DNA from: Ensifer adhaerens | GTDB taxonomy: Bacteria > Pseudomonadota > Alphaproteobacteria > Rhizobiales > Rhizobiaceae | DNA: 64,000 nt | Direction of reading: 5' to 3' | Assembly: GCF_002007205.1 (NCBI RefSeq) | Contig: NZ_LAZS01000001.1 | Span: 62,001 to 126,000 of the forward strand | Part shown: one piece after another, positions 26,036 through 35,614 of the stretch | Layout: every line of letters begins with the position of its first letter | How positions within the stretch are numbered: the first letter of the stretch is position 1 | Position numbers and translations under genes: made by a program | The notes under the pieces: generated by a model | What the model saw: the letters and a program-made list of their open reading frames with translations, nothing else | Told to the model about the DNA's origin: nothing | Database searches by the model: none

Positions 26036-27403
26036 ATGACCGATCCCAAGATCCTGGCTGAGCGCTTCCCGGGCGATTTCGTATTCGGGGTGGCGACCGC
26101 CTCCTTCCAGATCGAAGGCGCCACCAAGGCGGACGGGCGCAAGCCCTCGATCTGGGACGCCTTCTCCAACATGCCGGGCCGTGTCTACGGGCGTCACAAC
26201 GGCGACGTCGCCTGCGACCACTACAACAGGCTCGACGAGGATCTGGACCTGATCAAGAGCCTCGGCGTCGACGCCTACCGCTTCTCGATCGCCTGGCCGC
26301 GCATCATCCCTGAGGGCACCGGCCCGATCAACGAGAAGGGTCTCGATTTTTACGATCGTCTCGTCGATGGGCTGAAGGCCCGCAACATCAAGGCCTATGC
26401 CACCCTCTACCATTGGGACCTGCCGCTGGCGCTAATGGGCGATGGCGGCTGGACGGCGCGCACGACGGCCTACGCCTTCCAGCGCTACGCCAAGACGGTG
26501 ATTGCCCGCCTCGGCGACCGGCTCGATGCCGTTGCCACCTTCAACGAGCCCTGGTGCTCGGTGTGGCTCAGCCATCTCTATGGCATCCATGCGCCGGGCG
26601 AGCGCAACATGGACGCAGCCCTGCACGCGCTGCACTTCACCAATCTCGCGCACGGGCTCGGCGTCGACGCCATACGCTCCGAGCGGTCGAACCTGCCTGC
26701 GGGGATCGTCATCAACGCGCATTCGGTTTATCCGGGCAGTGCCAGCAAGGCCGACAAGGCAGCCGCCGATCGCGCCTTCGACTTCCACAACGGGGTCTTC
26801 TTCGGTCCGATTTTCAAAGGCGAGTATCCCGAAAGCCTCCTGAGCGCGCTTGGCCATCGCATGCCCGCGATCGAAGATGGCGACATGGAGACGATCTCGC
26901 GGCCGCTCGACTGGTGGGGCCTCAACTACTACACGCCGATGCGCGTCAGCGCCGATCCGGCCAAGGGCGCAGAGTACCCGGCGACGGTCAACGCCAAGCC
27001 TGTGAGCGAAGTGAAGACGGATATCGGCTGGGAGGTTTACGCTCCGGCGCTCGGTGAACTGGTCAAGACGCTGAACGCCAAGTACCAACTGCCCGACTGC
27101 TACATCACCGAGAACGGCGCCTGCTACAACATGGGCGTCGAAAACGGCATCGTCGACGACCAGCCGCGGCTCGACTACATCGCCGATCATCTGTCTGTCA
27201 CGGCGGACCTGATTTCCGAGGGCTATCCGATGCGTGGCTACTTCGCATGGAGCCTGATGGACAACTTCGAATGGGCCGAGGGTTACAAGATGCGTTTCGG
27301 CATCGTGCATGTCGACTACGACACCCAGGTCCGCACCATCAAGAAGAGCGGCGAGTGGTACAAGGCTCTGGCCGAACAGTTCCCGAAGGGCAATCACGCC
27401 TGA
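26036..27403 (+). CDS. GH1 family beta-glucosidase
   Basis: The 455-residue glycoside hydrolase 1 enzyme starts with the typical FPGDFVFGVATASFQIEG signature. The acid/base glutamate is E171 (TFNEPW) and the nucleophile is E359 (YITENG). GH1 enzymes release beta-linked glucose or related sugars from disaccharides or aryl glucosides. No signal peptide is visible, so the substrate must be imported. The ATG at 26036 is chosen because conserved sequence begins within ten residues; the open upstream extension is Arg/Gly-rich. It is the third gene of the sugar module. Confidence 0.94.
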   Translation: MTDPKILAERFPGDFVFGVATASFQIEGATKADGRKPSIWDAFSNMPGRVYGRHNGDVACDHYNRLDEDLDLIKSLGVDAYRFSIAWPRIIPEGTGPINEKGLDFYDRLVDGLKARNIKAYATLYHWDLPLALMGDGGWTARTTAYAFQRYAKTVIARLGDRLDAVATFNEPWCSVWLSHLYGIHAPGERNMDAALHALHFTNLAHGLGVDAIRSERSNLPAGIVINAHSVYPGSASKADKAAADRAFDFHNGVFFGPIFKGEYPESLLSALGHRMPAIEDGDMETISRPLDWWGLNYYTPMRVSADPAKGAEYPATVNAKPVSEVKTDIGWEVYAPALGELVKTLNAKYQLPDCYITENGACYNMGVENGIVDDQPRLDYIADHLSVTADLISEGYPMRGYFAWSLMDNFEWAEGYKMRFGIVHVDYDTQVRTIKKSGEWYKALAEQFPKGNHA

Positions 27404-27438
27404 CAATCGGGCGTGGGCTTCCAGATAGCCTATCGGTC

Positions 27439-27475
27439 ATACCTCGGGGGGCACGAAGCGGCTCTCCCGAGGTAT
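27439..27475. terminator. Hairpin between the converging GH1 and SDR genes
   Basis: Perfect 10-bp arms ATACCTCGGG (27439-27448) and CCCGAGGTAT (27466-27475). There is no clear T run, so termination may be only partial. Confidence 0.6.
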
Positions 27476-27482
27476 CGCAGGC

Positions 27483-28355
27483 TCATTGGCGGACCGGCAG
27501 GACTTCCAGGCTCTGCCGGTCGAGCTGGGCCAGCACTTCCTTGAAGCCATAACGCGGTTTCCAGTCGAGCTTCTCGATCGCAGCGCTCGGATCGTAGACC
27601 CGGTCGATGGTTGCGGGCAGCGCCCAGCCGCGCTCGGCAAAAGCCTGGCTCAGTTTTGGCGCACGCTCCACCAGGAGTCCTGCGGCATCTTCCGCCAGAC
27701 GACGGCAGTCGGTCGGAAGAAAGGGCGTTTCGCCGGAGATGATGTAGCGCTGGAACGCAGGCCCACCATTGTCGAGCGCCGCTACGTGCGCGGCCGCGAC
27801 GTCGCGGGCATCGATGCCCCGGTGCAGCCGGTAGCTGGCGACGCGGTCGGCGGCCTCCGGGAACGAGCGCGACATGCGCAGCACCCGCACGTGCAGAGCG
27901 CGATCGGCGGCGTTCTCAAGCAGGGCTTCGGCCGCAAGCTTGGTGTGGTGGTAGATGGTATGCGGCTTCGGCGGCGTTTCCTCGGTGATCCAGGCGCAAC
28001 CGCGCTCCGTGACCGCATGGCCATAAAGCGCCGTCGTGCTGGTAAAGACGATGCGGCCGACGCCCGCGGCCTGCGCCGCCGCGATCACCAGATGCGTGCC
28101 CATCACGTTGACGCGCTCGAATTCCTGGTCGGCGACCGCATCCACATGCGGGGCATGCAGCGCGGCGGTGTGGATCACGGCATCCGCCCCCTCCATGGCT
28201 CGCTCCAACAATTCGCCGTCGACGAGATCGCCGACGATTGCCGTCGTGCCGAAGGGCGCGCGGTCGATGCCGACGACCTCGTGGTCCGCAGCGGCAAGCG
28301 CGTTATAGATAGCCCGGCCGATGCGGCCGGAACTTCCGGTCAAGACGATGCGCAT
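27483..28355 (-). CDS. NAD-dependent epimerase/dehydratase (extended SDR)
   Basis: The 290-residue protein opens MRIVLTGSSGRIGRAIYNAL, a TGxxGxxG dinucleotide motif. The catalytic YxxxK appears as YHHTK near residue 135 with an upstream Ser/Thr (TSTTALYG). The form is that of UDP-sugar epimerases and uronate or lactone-forming SDRs. It converges on the GH1 gene, so a role in the same sugar pathway is possible but not shown. Confidence 0.87.
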   Translation of the reverse strand: MRIVLTGSSGRIGRAIYNALAAADHEVVGIDRAPFGTTAIVGDLVDGELLERAMEGADAVIHTAALHAPHVDAVADQEFERVNVMGTHLVIAAAQAAGVGRIVFTSTTALYGHAVTERGCAWITEETPPKPHTIYHHTKLAAEALLENAADRALHVRVLRMSRSFPEAADRVASYRLHRGIDARDVAAAHVAALDNGGPAFQRYIISGETPFLPTDCRRLAEDAAGLLVERAPKLSQAFAERGWALPATIDRVYDPSAAIEKLDWKPRYGFKEVLAQLDRQSLEVLPVRQ

Positions 28356-28769
28356 TTCTCACCTCGTAATCCTGTTCCTGCCCGTTAGCATGAAATGCGG
28401 TCGGGCACAGTCCGCCCGAACAAGGATATCCAAGATGGCGATTTGCGGGATGACGGCGCGCCGCGCAGCAAAAGAGCATGGTTTTGCCGCTCCTCGCCAA
28501 ATTCGGAAAAAACATGCCTGTTAAAGGGCGTGGCAATTCCCCATAAGAGCCGTAGATTATGTCGCGTGCGAGCCATGCGGCACCAAAGTTGAACTGACTG
28601 GTTGCTTGATGTTAGAGAAGTGCTCCCTGTTCCGAATGCGTTGTCGAATGTCGGCCTGACCAGACGCGCGTTCCATCCCGGCCAGGCCCGGGATCATGAG
28701 TTTTGAACATCCGAGAGCACTTATGTACCCGCACATTCCGACTGCGCCTCATTCGGGGATTTCCGAACG
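28356..28769. other. 414-base intergenic region, promoter and leader of metNIQ
   Basis: I see no convincing gene. The right half contains complementary arms AAGTGCTC (28618-28625) and GAGCACTT (28715-28722), which could close a leader RNA structure of about 105 bases upstream of metN. A short hairpin, TTCGG/CCGAA, lies just before the metN start. I could not match it to a SAM riboswitch class by eye. Confidence 0.45.
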
Positions 28770-29852
28770 ATGAGCGTTTCCAGCCAAAACGCCACGCCAC
28801 CCGCTGACGCGGCCGTCGTTTTCGACGGCGTTTCCAAGCATTTTCCTGCCTCCGGCCAAAGCGGCGCCTTCACCGCGCTCGACAAGGTCGCGCTGACTGT
28901 CGACCGTGGTTCGATCACCGGCATCATCGGCCGTTCCGGCGCCGGCAAGTCGACGCTGATCCGGCTGGTCAACGGGCTGGAAAAGCCGTCGGGCGGCAAG
29001 GTGCTGGTCGATGGCGTCGATGTCGGTGGGCTCGACGAGGCGGCGCTGCGTACCCTTCGCCGTTCCGTCGGCATGATCTTCCAGCACTTCAATCTGTTGT
29101 CCTCGCGCACCGTCTTCGGCAACGTCGCGCTGCCGCTGGAAATATCTGGCATGGACAAGCGCGCGATCGAACAGCGCGTGCGGCCGTTGCTTGATCTCGT
29201 CGGTCTTGCCGACAAGCATGGACGATATCCGGCCGAGCTCTCGGGCGGCCAGAAGCAGCGCATCGGTATCGCCCGGGCGCTTGCGACCGAGCCGAAGCTA
29301 CTGCTTTCGGACGAGGCGACCTCGGCGCTCGATCCGGAGACGACGCAGTCGATCCTCGAACTCCTGAAGCGCATCAATGCCGAGCTCGGCCTGACGGTGC
29401 TGCTGATCACCCACGAGATGGAAGTGGTGAAGGCCGTGACCTCTGATGTCGCCGTCATCGATCATGGCCGCATCGTCGAGCGCGGCCACACCTTCGATGT
29501 CTTTACCCATCCGAAACACGAGACGACGCGGGCGCTGCTCTCGGGCCTGCCGGGCTCGAAGCTGCCCGACGCCGTGGCCCGCGCCTTGAAGCCGCAGCCG
29601 GCCGCTGGCGATCGCGCAGTCGTACGGCTCACCTTCTTCGGTGCTGCGGCCGAGAAGCCGTTGATCTCGCAACTTATCAAGTCTGTCGGCGCCGAGGTCA
29701 ACATCATCGCCGGCACGATCGACGAGATCGGCGGCGCGCCCTATGGCTCGCTGGTCGTCGCCTATGGCGCGGATGCCGAGACGTCCGGTCGCGCCGAACG
29801 CTTCTTTGTCGAAAACGGTCTGGTCACGGAGGTGCTCGGTTATGTCGCCTGA
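28770..29852 (+). CDS. metN: Methionine ABC transporter ATP-binding protein
   Basis: The 360-residue ATPase energises methionine import. It shows Walker [10 protein letters not shown] (near residue 53), signature [15 protein letters not shown], Walker [12 protein letters not shown] and the H-loop THEME. A C-terminal NIL/ACT-like regulatory domain (about 275-355), which binds methionine for feedback inhibition in MetN proteins, is present and supports MetN over other importers. It overlaps metI by 11 bases and heads the metNIQ operon. Confidence 0.95.
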   Translation: MSVSSQNATPPADAAVVFDGVSKHFPASGQSGAFTALDKVALTVDRGSITGIIGRSGAGKSTLIRLVNGLEKPSGGKVLVDGVDVGGLDEAALRTLRRSVGMIFQHFNLLSSRTVFGNVALPLEISGMDKRAIEQRVRPLLDLVGLADKHGRYPAELSGGQKQRIGIARALATEPKLLLSDEATSALDPETTQSILELLKRINAELGLTVLLITHEMEVVKAVTSDVAVIDHGRIVERGHTFDVFTHPKHETTRALLSGLPGSKLPDAVARALKPQPAAGDRAVVRLTFFGAAAEKPLISQLIKSVGAEVNIIAGTIDEIGGAPYGSLVVAYGADAETSGRAERFFVENGLVTEVLGYVA

Positions 29853-30507
29853 TATTCTCCTGCGCATCGGCGGCGCCACCGTCGACACGATCTACATGGT
29901 CGCCGTCGCCGGCCTGATCGGCTCGCTGATCGGCGGGCCAATCGGCATCTTTCTTGCGACCAGCGGCAAGGGCGAGCTGTTCCCGGCACCGACGCTCAAC
30001 CGCGTCGTCGGGCTGATCGTCAATGCCACGCGCTCGACCCCCTTCATCATCCTGGTCGTTGCCATCATTCCCTTCACCCGGCTTTTGACCGGCACCTCGA
30101 TCGGCACCAAGGCGGCGATCGTTCCTTTGACGATCGCGACCATTCCCTTTGTCGCGCGGCTGGTGGAAGCGGCGATCCGCGAGATCGACAAGGGCCTGAT
30201 CGAGGCGGCGCGCGCCATGGGGGCGACCCCCATGCAGATCGTCTTCAAGGTGCTGCTTGCCGAAGCGCGGCCGGCGCTGACGCTGGCGCTCACCATGACC
30301 GCCGTCAGCCTGATCGGCTATTCGGCCATGGTCGGCGCCGTCGGCGGCGGCGGGCTTGGCGACCTTGGCATCCGCTACGGCTACCAGCGCTTCATGCCCG
30401 ACGTGATGCTCGTCGTCGTCATCGTGCTGGTCGTGCTGGTGCAACTCGTCCAGAGCGCCGGCGATGGCCTGGCGCGGCGCTTCGACAAGAAAAACCGCAA
30501 GACCTGA
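29842..30507 (+). CDS. metI: Methionine ABC transporter permease
   Basis: The 221-residue inner-membrane protein has five predicted helices. The permease signature [22 protein letters not shown] (near residue 117) is the site of contact with MetN. The start at 29842 overlaps the metN end by 11 bases, indicating translational coupling. The open frame extends upstream inside metN but without typical sequence. Confidence 0.95.
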   Translation: MSPDILLRIGGATVDTIYMVAVAGLIGSLIGGPIGIFLATSGKGELFPAPTLNRVVGLIVNATRSTPFIILVVAIIPFTRLLTGTSIGTKAAIVPLTIATIPFVARLVEAAIREIDKGLIEAARAMGATPMQIVFKVLLAEARPALTLALTMTAVSLIGYSAMVGAVGGGGLGDLGIRYGYQRFMPDVMLVVVIVLVVLVQLVQSAGDGLARRFDKKNRKT

Positions 30508-30544
30508 TTTCCTCCCAAGACTGAACGTGAACAAGGAGACGTCC

Positions 30545-31321
30545 ATGAAGAAGCTTATCATCGCGGCGGCGATTGCCGCTCTTTCCGCTGGCACGGCGCT
30601 CGCCGAAACCATCAAGGTCGGCGTCACCCCGGGCGAACACGCCCAGATCATGGAGAAGGTGAAGGAAGTCGCGGCTCCGAAGGGCCTCGACATCGAGATC
30701 CTCGAATTCTCCGACTATGTCGTTCCGAACCAGGCGCTTGCTGACGGCGACCTCAACGCCAACTCGTTCCAGCACCAGCCCTATCTCGACAACCAGATCG
30801 CCGATCGCGGCTTCGAGATCGTCAGCGTCGGCACCACCATCACTACGCCGATGGGCGTCTATTCGCAGAAGGTGAAGAGCCTCGACGAGCTCACAGACGG
30901 CGCGACGATCGCCATCCCGAACGACCCGACCAATGGCGGCCGCGCGCTGCTCGTTCTCGCTTCCAAGGGCCTGATCAAGGTCAAGGAAGAGGCTGGCCTG
31001 AAGGTGACGCCTGCCGACATCACCGAGAACCCGAAGAACATCACCTTTGCCGAGCTCGATGCCGCCCAGCTTCCGCGCTCGCTGCAGGACGTCGATGCCG
31101 CCGTCATCAACACCAACTACGCGATGGAAGCCGGCCTGCACCCGAAAAAGGACGCGATCGCGATCGAAGGCGAGAAGTCGCCCTACGCCAACGTGATTGC
31201 CGTGCGCAAGGCGGACAAGGATGCTCCGTGGGTGAAGACCCTGGTCGAATCCTACCACGACGAAAAGGTGAAGGCCTTCATCAACGACACCTTCAAGGGT
31301 GCGTTGATCCCGAGCTGGTAA
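30545..31321 (+). CDS. metQ: MetQ/NlpA-family substrate-binding protein
   Basis: The 258-residue periplasmic protein captures methionine for MetNI. It has a signal peptide (MKKLIIAAAIAALSAGTALA) that ends at an Ala-x-Ala site with no cysteine, so unlike E. coli MetQ it is probably soluble and not a lipoprotein. Family motifs are clear (KVGVTPGEHAQIMEKV, NANSFQHQPYLDNQ, AIPNDPTNGGRALL, NTNYAMEAGL). AAGGAG precedes the ATG, 37 bases after metI. Confidence 0.95.
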   Translation: MKKLIIAAAIAALSAGTALAETIKVGVTPGEHAQIMEKVKEVAAPKGLDIEILEFSDYVVPNQALADGDLNANSFQHQPYLDNQIADRGFEIVSVGTTITTPMGVYSQKVKSLDELTDGATIAIPNDPTNGGRALLVLASKGLIKVKEEAGLKVTPADITENPKNITFAELDAAQLPRSLQDVDAAVINTNYAMEAGLHPKKDAIAIEGEKSPYANVIAVRKADKDAPWVKTLVESYHDEKVKAFINDTFKGALIPSW

Positions 31322-31346
31322 GCGTCTCTGGTAAAGAGAAACATGG

Positions 31347-31379
31347 ACCGCGCGCTGCAACTTGCGGCGCGCGGTTTTT
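31347..31379 (+). terminator. metNIQ terminator
   Basis: Perfect 9-bp stem ACCGCGCGC (31347-31355) and GCGCGCGGT (31367-31375) followed by T5, 25 bases after the metQ stop. Confidence 0.9.
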
Positions 31380-31434
31380 CTTTGACCGCATGGCTTGCTT
31401 GGCTATCCTCCTGGCACTTCGAGGAGGACGAACC

Positions 31435-31842
31435 ATGAGCGTCTTGAAAGGCGGATGTCTCTGCGGTGCAATCCGGTATGAGCTGAACCGTGAGCCGCTC
31501 TTTTCCGGTTTCTGCCATTGCCGCGATTGCCAGCGCACGACAGGCACCGGTCATTGCTGTTACATGATCTTCGAGCGGGCCGATGTGACGATGTCGGGAA
31601 CCGGCCGCGGTTACGAGACGCGCGCTGAAAACGGCAATCCCTCGGTTCGCTATTTCTGCGAAACCTGCGGCAGCCAGGTCTACGGTTCCGGTCCGCCGGA
31701 CGATCCGCGTGTGTCGATCTATGCTGGCACGCTGGACGACCCCTCGGTGTTTCGCCCGACCGACGCGATCTTCACCCGCAGCCGCCATGCGTGGGACCGT
31801 AGCGCGCTGACGCTCGGGGAGTGCGAGGCGTTGCCGGGTTAG
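31435..31842 (+). CDS. GFA/CENP-V family zinc protein
   Basis: The 135-residue protein has the cysteine pattern of the glutathione-dependent formaldehyde-activating (GFA) fold: CLCG near residue 9, CHCRDC near 29 and CETCGS near 80, which bind two zinc ions. GAGGAGG lies before the ATG at 31435. Most such proteins are of unknown substrate, and the original formaldehyde role is doubtful for many of them. It stands alone between the metQ terminator and a repeat element. Confidence 0.9.
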   Translation: MSVLKGGCLCGAIRYELNREPLFSGFCHCRDCQRTTGTGHCCYMIFERADVTMSGTGRGYETRAENGNPSVRYFCETCGSQVYGSGPPDDPRVSIYAGTLDDPSVFRPTDAIFTRSRHAWDRSALTLGECEALPG

Positions 31843-31860
31843 GGCGCAGCAGCAGGATCG

Positions 31861-32073
31861 CCCCTCTCCTCGGGTTTAACCCGAGGACTAGCCCTCCCCC
31901 CGCAGGCGGGGCGAGGGGACGTGCCCAAAGCGGCCGTCACGCGCCGGAGCCCTCGTTTTCCGGCGGGCCGGAAAGAGGTGCTACAAGCTGGAGCTAGATC
32001 TTTGGAAGGGGCGGTGCGGCGTCCCCCTTCGCCCCGCTTGCGGGGAGAAGGTGCCGGCAGGCGGATGAGGGGC
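31861..32073. repeat. RIME-like rhizobial intergenic repeat, copy 2
   Basis: It has the same two-part layout as 24491-24656. The second part at 32026-32073 is nearly identical to 24609-24656 and differs at the loop (TTG here, AAG there). The first part is altered by a perfect 19-bp palindrome, with arms CCTCGGGTT and AACCCGAGG (31868-31886). It lies between two converging genes. Confidence 0.75.
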
Positions 32074-32135
32074 TCCTCACCGCGCGGATGAGGGGGCCTC
32101 ACCGCACTGATACGGGGCGAACCCGCCGAAACTGT

Positions 32136-33092
32136 TCAGCTTCCGAGGTGGCGCTCGCCGCGCTTCCTGGCAAGATCGATCTGCTTCTGGCGCTGGCGGT
32201 AGCGCTCCCGGTCCTCGTCGGTGCGGATCTCGTGGCAATGGATGCAGGAGACGCCGTCCTCGTGGTGCGGTGAAGCCAGGTCCGCAGTGGTCAGCGGCTG
32301 GCGGCAGGCGTGGCAGAGCGTGTGTTCGCCTTCTTCAAGGCCGTGGGTCACGGAGACACGGTCGTCGAACACGAAGCAGGCGCCCTCCCACAGGCTTTCT
32401 TCCTGCGGTACTTCTTCCAGATACTTCAGAATGCCGCCCTTCAAGTGGTAGACCTCGTCGAAGCCCTGCTCCTTCATGAAGGCGGTGGCCTTCTCGCAGC
32501 GGATGCCGCCGGTGCAGTACATGGCAATCTTCGGCTTGTTGTGCAGGCCGGTGTGGTTGCGCACCCAGTCCGGAAACTCGCGGAAAGTTTTGGTGTTCGG
32601 ATCGACCGCGCCCTTGAAGATGCCGATCGCGGTTTCGTAATCGTTGCGCGTGTCGATGACGATCGTATCGGGATCGGAGATCAGCGCGTTCCAGTCCTTC
32701 GGATCGACATAGGTGCCGACGATCTTGTTGGGGTCGATGTTCTCGACGCCCATGGTGACGATTTCCTTTTTCAGCCTGACCTTCATGCGCAGGAACGGCA
32801 TGGACGATGCCCGGCTTTCCTTGTGCTCAAGCGCCTTCAGTTCCGGTTGTGCCCGCAGGAAGGCGAGTACCGCGGCGATGCCGGTATCGGTGCCGGCGAT
32901 CGTGCCGTTGATGCCTTCATGGGCCAGCAGCAGCGTGCCCTTGACGCCGTTTTCGTCGCAGACGGCCTGCAGCGGCGCGCGGAAATCGGCAAAGCGCGGA
33001 AAGCTTGCGAAATGATAGAGCGCAGCCACCAGAAATTGCCCATGGGTTTCACCATGGGTCTCAGGGCGCGGTGTCGTGGAAATGTCGGTCAT
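32136..33092 (-). CDS. trhO: tRNA uridine(34) hydroxylase, rhodanese family (TrhO)
   Basis: The 318-residue protein has an N-terminal ferredoxin-like UPF0176 domain (about 20-115), a rhodanese domain with active-site loop CTGGIRCEK near residue 197, and a C-terminal tail with C-x2-C pairs (CHACRQP, CIHCHEI) that may bind zinc. TrhO makes 5-hydroxyuridine at the wobble position of some tRNAs. The family match is strong through the conserved IDTRNDYE and GGILKYLE stretches. It is monocistronic. Confidence 0.93.
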   Translation of the reverse strand: MTDISTTPRPETHGETHGQFLVAALYHFASFPRFADFRAPLQAVCDENGVKGTLLLAHEGINGTIAGTDTGIAAVLAFLRAQPELKALEHKESRASSMPFLRMKVRLKKEIVTMGVENIDPNKIVGTYVDPKDWNALISDPDTIVIDTRNDYETAIGIFKGAVDPNTKTFREFPDWVRNHTGLHNKPKIAMYCTGGIRCEKATAFMKEQGFDEVYHLKGGILKYLEEVPQEESLWEGACFVFDDRVSVTHGLEEGEHTLCHACRQPLTTADLASPHHEDGVSCIHCHEIRTDEDRERYRQRQKQIDLARKRGERHLGS

Positions 33093-33190
33093 GGCCCGTG
33101 CAAATACAGCTTTCGCGACCCAAGCGCAATCGCGGGGGCATGCAAGGGCGACTCTGTCGCGCGTGACGCCTTACGGGGCAGCACATTCAG

Positions 33191-34099
33191 TCAGTGCACA
33201 GCGTCAAGCCAGAGCAGCCGGATCGTCCTGCTCTCGTCGTCCGGTTCCTCCTGGAAGACTTCCGCGGCGAGATCGAGAGCGTGCTTGCGCAAGCTTCCCT
33301 GTCGGTCGATGACGACGGCGATGAGGTGCGCCTGATCCTGGCTGTTGCCGGCAAGGCCCGGATCCTCGTTGATCAACTGGGTCATGACCGCGAGATCGTT
33401 GAGATGGCCGAGCGTATCGACCAGCGCCTTGGCCTCGACGCGCTTGGCCTGCAGGGCCGAAGGCCAGACCGCGCGCATAAGGCCGAGATGCATGCGATAG
33501 TCCTGCGCCCTCTTGCGCAGCTCATGGAACGCGGGCGCTTCCGCTGTCTCGCCGCAGGCTTGCCTGGCGCGCCTGGCCCGCTTCAGCGTACGCCGCCACC
33601 CCTTCGTCAGCCGATTTGCGGTCTTGCGGCGTCGGTCGTCGAATGTCACCTGGCCAAGGGCCTGCAGTGCCTGTTCGCAGCGCACGATGGTGGCTGCCAC
33701 GCGGTCCTCGATATCGGTCACGCTTGCGGTGATGCGGTCCCGGCGTGTCGTCAGTCGCTCGCAGACATGGGTGAGCGCCCGTTCTTCCTCTTCGCTGCAC
33801 GCCGCCGCCTTGAGGTAATGGGCGTTTTCGACCAGCGCTGCCGCGTCCCGAACGGTTGAGAGGTTGAGCGCCATGTCGCGGATGCGCGCATTTTCATGCT
33901 TCTGAAAAAGCGGTGCGTCCGCTGCGACGAGACGGTAGAGCGCGCGCAGGCGCTTGAAATTCTTTCGGGCGTCGTGGATCGCCTCGTGCACGCCGTCAGG
34001 CCGATCCTCGAGCGTCGTGACCGCTTGTGTGAGCTGTTCGGCGGCGATCGCGCGGAAGTCTTCGGAAAAGGGCCGTCCGGGTTGGAAGGCATAGGTCAT
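33191..34099 (-). CDS. CHAD domain protein
   Basis: The 302-residue helical protein carries the conserved histidine and basic motifs of CHAD domains (VHEAIHDARKNFKRLRALYRL near residue 37, FHELRKRAQDYRMHL near 197). CHAD domains bind polyphosphate, and their His/Arg/Lys faces are suited to this. It overlaps the CYTH gene by 4 bases (ATGA), so the two are translationally coupled. In many bacteria the two domains are fused in one protein. Confidence 0.92.
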   Translation of the reverse strand: MTYAFQPGRPFSEDFRAIAAEQLTQAVTTLEDRPDGVHEAIHDARKNFKRLRALYRLVAADAPLFQKHENARIRDMALNLSTVRDAAALVENAHYLKAAACSEEEERALTHVCERLTTRRDRITASVTDIEDRVAATIVRCEQALQALGQVTFDDRRRKTANRLTKGWRRTLKRARRARQACGETAEAPAFHELRKRAQDYRMHLGLMRAVWPSALQAKRVEAKALVDTLGHLNDLAVMTQLINEDPGLAGNSQDQAHLIAVVIDRQGSLRKHALDLAAEVFQEEPDDESRTIRLLWLDAVH

Positions 34100-34569
34100 G
34101 GTTGCGGTTCCATCAGTCCTTCGATGGCGAGAGACTGGTTGGAGTAGCGGCGGTCACCGGTGATTTCGCGGCCGATCCAATGGGGCAGCGCCGGCAGGTC
34201 CGTTTCGCGTTTCAACTCCACTTCGGCAACGATCAGCCCCTTCAGCGCGCCTTCGTAGACGTCGACTTCCCAGGTGAACCCTTTGTGTGGCACCCGGTAG
34301 CGCCTTTTCTCGATGACGATGCCGACCGCTTGCGTCAGCATCTCGTGTGCATCGTCCATCGGCAGGTCGTATTCGTATTCGTTTCTGACCAGCGCCGATT
34401 TGCCGATCTTGATGGTGAGACGCGCCCACTTGTTGCCGTGGATGCGCACGCGCAGCGAGCGGTCGTCCATGGTCACGACATAAGCCTGCCTGAGGTCTAT
34501 GCCCTTGTCCGCTTGCTCCCGCCAGCCGTCGGAAGCGACCAGGAACTTGCGCTCAATCTCCTTCGCCAT
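34096..34569 (-). CDS. CYTH domain protein (triphosphate tunnel metalloenzyme)
   Basis: The 157-residue protein begins MAKEIERKFL, the ExExK signature of CYTH/TTM enzymes, and has the alternating charged beta strands of the tunnel (SLRVRIHG, ARLTIKIG, YEYDLPM, VDVYEGALKGLIVAEVEL). Family members hydrolyse inorganic triphosphate or act on polyphosphate or thiamine triphosphate. It is the first gene of the CYTH-CHAD pair and diverges from eda. Confidence 0.93.
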   Translation of the reverse strand: MAKEIERKFLVASDGWREQADKGIDLRQAYVVTMDDRSLRVRIHGNKWARLTIKIGKSALVRNEYEYDLPMDDAHEMLTQAVGIVIEKRRYRVPHKGFTWEVDVYEGALKGLIVAEVELKRETDLPALPHWIGREITGDRRYSNQSLAIEGLMEPQP

Positions 34570-34770
34570 GGATATCCTGCCATTTCGAGAGGTTCGACCG
34601 CGATCAACCTATAGCTTTCCCGGGAAGGCTCAAGCCATCTCTTTGTTGTCGATGCCATTTTATACTTATCTTATATTCAGCGCGACTGTCTTGCAGCCAT
34701 CGGCCTCGACAAGCGGCGCTTGCCGGGGTATGCGGGGGCATATTCAATCGTTTTAAAAAGGACGATCGGC

Positions 34771-35409
34771 ATGAGCGCGAAATCCGACAGGCTTCTTTCA
34801 ACCCTCAAACTGGCGCCGGTCGTTCCGGTGCTGGTGATCGACGACGTGGCGACCGCCGTTCCCCTGGCGCGCGCGCTCGTTGCCGGCGGGTTGAAGGCGA
34901 TCGAGATCACCTTGCGCACGCCGGCAGCACTCGAAGCGATCCGCGCCGTTGCCAACGAAGTGGAAGGCGCCGTTGCCGGCGCCGGCACGATCCTCAACGC
35001 CGCCCAGTTCGAAGCCGCGGTCGAAGCCGGCTCGAAGTTCATCGTCAGCCCCGGCACGACGCAGGAACTGATTGATGTCGCCAATGATCACGAGGTGCCG
35101 CTGTTGCCGGGTGCTGCGACGGCAAGCGAAGTCATGGGCCTGCGCGAAGAAGGCTATGACGTCATGAAATTCTTCCCGGCCGAGCAGGCAGGCGGCGCCG
35201 CCTACCTCAAGTCGCTGTCCTCGCCGCTTGCCGGCACGCTGTTCTGCCCGACGGGCGGCATCTCGCTTTCCAACGCACGCGACTATCTGACGCTGCCGAA
35301 CGTCGTCTGCGTCGGCGGCTCCTGGGTCGCGCCGAAGGATCTGGTCGCCAAGGGCGACTGGGCCGGCATCACCAAGCTTGCGGCAGAAGCCTTCGTGCTC
35401 AAGGGCTGA
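34771..35409 (+). CDS. eda: 2-keto-3-deoxy-6-phosphogluconate (KDPG) aldolase
   Basis: The 212-residue class I aldolase splits KDPG to pyruvate and glyceraldehyde 3-phosphate, the last step of the Entner-Doudoroff pathway, the main sugar route in rhizobia. Motifs are clear: [13 protein letters not shown] (catalytic Glu), [16 protein letters not shown], and [13 protein letters not shown] with the Schiff-base lysine. The start at 34771 follows AAAAAGGA. A strong terminator follows. No edd gene is adjacent. Confidence 0.95.
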   Translation: MSAKSDRLLSTLKLAPVVPVLVIDDVATAVPLARALVAGGLKAIEITLRTPAALEAIRAVANEVEGAVAGAGTILNAAQFEAAVEAGSKFIVSPGTTQELIDVANDHEVPLLPGAATASEVMGLREEGYDVMKFFPAEQAGGAAYLKSLSSPLAGTLFCPTGGISLSNARDYLTLPNVVCVGGSWVAPKDLVAKGDWAGITKLAAEAFVLKG

Positions 35410-35438
35410 GCGCGAAGCAACGCCTTACCGTTTTCGAA

Positions 35439-35465
35439 AGGCCGGGTGACAGCCCGGCCTTTTTC
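35439..35465 (+). terminator. eda terminator
   Basis: Perfect 8-bp stem AGGCCGGG (35439-35446) and CCCGGCCT (35453-35460) followed by a T5-C-T run. Confidence 0.9.
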
Positions 35466-35614
35466 TTTGGCGGCATGGTGTCTCTCGCCTCTGGCGCGAA
35501 TTTGTATTTTCCCTGCAACGTTCCTATGTCTCAATCCATTCGGCGAAGGGCGCGCGGGCGGCGCACCCTTGCGTTTGTCTTCAACCGCCCGGAACCGACA
35601 AGGAGCGAAACCCG

